Assembly: GCA_009692585.1 (NCBI GenBank)
Contig: SHYX01000031.1
Coordinates: 1 to 59,396 of the forward strand
Origin: Myxococcales bacterium
GTDB taxonomy: Bacteria > Myxococcota > UBA796 > SXON01
Direction: 5' to 3'
Length of the DNA: 59,396 bases
A model generated the notes under the pieces. The model was not told the DNA's origin. It ran no database searches and saw only the letters and a program-made list of their open reading frames with translations. Shown here piece after piece: positions 58,547-59,396 of the stretch (position 1 is the stretch's first letter; every line of letters starts with the position of its first letter). Both the position numbers and the translations under genes were made by a program.

Positions 58547-59386
58547 TCAGTTCGCCTCCACCGCCGCCACCTCCGCATCCCAATACGTCGGCGTCTGCAG
58601 CCAAGGATTCGGGATCTTGCCGTCGGTGGCGTAGACGAATCCGACCCCCTGGGCCACGACCGCGGCGAGCGTCTCGCCCAGGTACTGCGACGGGACGTCG
58701 TAGCCCAGGTAGGCGAAGCGCTCGGGTCGGTGGTCGGCCATCCAGGATGCGGCCGCCCACTCCAGCAGCTCGTGGCGCGCGCCCTCGGCAACCACGAGCA
58801 CATCGGCCGAATCGAGGTACTCGGCACAGGTGAGGATGCCCGGGTTGTAGACGATCCAGGCGTCGCGCCCCAGGGCGGCGTCCACCACGCCGGCGCGGGT
58901 GGCGTAGAAGGAGGCCCAGGTGGCGCAATCCGAGGCCACCTCGTCGAAAAAGATGCCGTCGACACCGTACCAGTCCACATAACGACCGACCTCGGTGTCC
59001 ACCTGACCCGCGGTCTTGTCGCCGTAGGTTGTCGCGACGTAGCCGATGACCACCGCGCCCTGAGCCTGAGCCTCGATGACCGCGGTGACGTAGGCGGCAT
59101 CGACCACGCCGCCGGGTCCGCTGCTGGGATTGATGATCAAGAATCCGCCCGTCGCGGCCGCGCCGGCAACGAAGCGAGGCCAGTCTTCACTGCTGGGGTG
59201 GGCGTAGCTGGGAATGCCCAAGCGCAGGCCGAGGTCGTCGAGCGGGCCGGTGTCAGCGGTGTCAGCGGTGTCGCCGGCGGTATCGGCAGCGGTGTCGCCG
59301 TCATCGTCCGCGGGGGCGGGCTCCACTGGCTCGGCGGAATCAGCCGCGGGCGGCGCGATGCAGGCCAGGATGAGCAGAAAGGTCAT
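58547..59386 (-). CDS. Spherulin-4-like lipoprotein
   Basis: A 279-residue lipoprotein. A short signal (MTFLLILAC, Cys9) and an acidic Asp/Thr/Ala linker (about 20-48) precede a domain like the spherulation-specific family 4 (GH-like TIM-barrel type). Supporting motifs are LGIPSYAHPSSEDWPRF, GGFLIINPSSGPGG, VVIGYVATTYGD, YGVDGIFFDEVASD and WIVYNPGILT. Relatives are linked to glycoside hydrolysis; the conserved FFDE acid could be catalytic, which is inferred. The ATG may overlap the stop of a further gene outside the window. It is convergent with the dehydrogenase gene. Confidence 0.82.
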   Translation of the reverse strand: MTFLLILACIAPPAADSAEPVEPAPADDDGDTAADTAGDTADTADTGPLDDLGLRLGIPSYAHPSSEDWPRFVAGAAATGGFLIINPSSGPGGVVDAAYVTAVIEAQAQGAVVIGYVATTYGDKTAGQVDTEVGRYVDWYGVDGIFFDEVASDCATWASFYATRAGVVDAALGRDAWIVYNPGILTCAEYLDSADVLVVAEGARHELLEWAAASWMADHRPERFAYLGYDVPSQYLGETLAAVVAQGVGFVYATDGKIPNPWLQTPTYWDAEVAAVEAN

Positions 59387-59396
59387 CGACGGATCA

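Overview
The window reads as one contig of a Gram-negative, very GC-rich (about 70 % by eye) bacterium, most probably a member of the Myxococcota or a related former deltaproteobacterial lineage. Four secreted proteins end in a Cys-rich patch, a hydrophobic stretch and an Arg cluster (a MYXO-CTERM-like sorting tail). Several carry Asp-rich MopE-type repeats, there are many lipoproteins and outer-membrane barrels, and a TonB-dependent receptor and MinCDE are present. Genes are tightly packed; in most operons the stop and the next start overlap by 4 nt (ATGA/GTGA) or 1 nt (TGATG/TAGTG).

Region 1 (1-8281): a minus-strand, stop-start-coupled operon rich in metal oxygenases. It holds two Rieske oxygenases, a plant-type [2Fe-2S] ferredoxin, two ferritin-like di-iron proteins, an unknown protein and a membrane fatty-acid hydroxylase/sterol-desaturase family protein. 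It lies divergent to a glutamine-hydrolysing asparagine synthetase and looks like an uncharacterised biosynthetic locus. Region 2 (8538-14318): an SDR oxidoreductase, 6-phosphogluconolactonase, two secreted choice-of-anchor-V-like proteins (one with about 11 MopE repeats) and a ccdAB-type toxin-antitoxin pair.

Region 3 (14946-24235) is the most interesting part. A cobalamin riboswitch heads a six-gene operon: a BtuB-like TonB receptor, a beta-propeller lipoprotein (compare BtuG), a small Cys-rich lipoprotein, a second beta-propeller lipoprotein, a lipoprotein domain fused to an ECF-type S component, and a single-chain EcfA-EcfA'-EcfT fusion. The set could carry B12 from the outer membrane to the cytoplasm without BtuCDF. 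The B12 assignment rests on the riboswitch; the subunit roles are inferred.

Region 4 (24397-33821): sulfatase, EamA exporter, RluA-type pseudouridine synthase, a secreted MYXO-CTERM protein and a polysaccharide set (GT4 glycosyltransferase, O-antigen polymerase/ligase-like, MurJ-like flippase), then a porin and a small ORF. Region 5 (33928-37423): an acidic coiled-coil protein, then rbfA-truB-rplS-UPF0102. Region 6 (37436-43126): barrel protein, MopE-repeat protein, nth, der, phosphoesterase. Region 7 (43127-47738): an RTX-repeat remnant, rhlE, an AT-rich dyad and minCDE.

Region 8 (47756-49730): decaying genes with a nonsense codon and frameshifts. Region 9 (49767-55466): lipoprotein, moaD-moaE, a 1,004-residue alpha/beta-hydrolase lipoprotein coupled to a beta-barrel gene. 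Region 10 (55479-59386): methyltransferase, GT2, a perfect 15-bp palindrome in the divergent gap, a UDP-sugar dehydrogenase and a spherulin-4-like lipoprotein. I saw no rRNA, tRNA, CRISPR array or insertion sequence.
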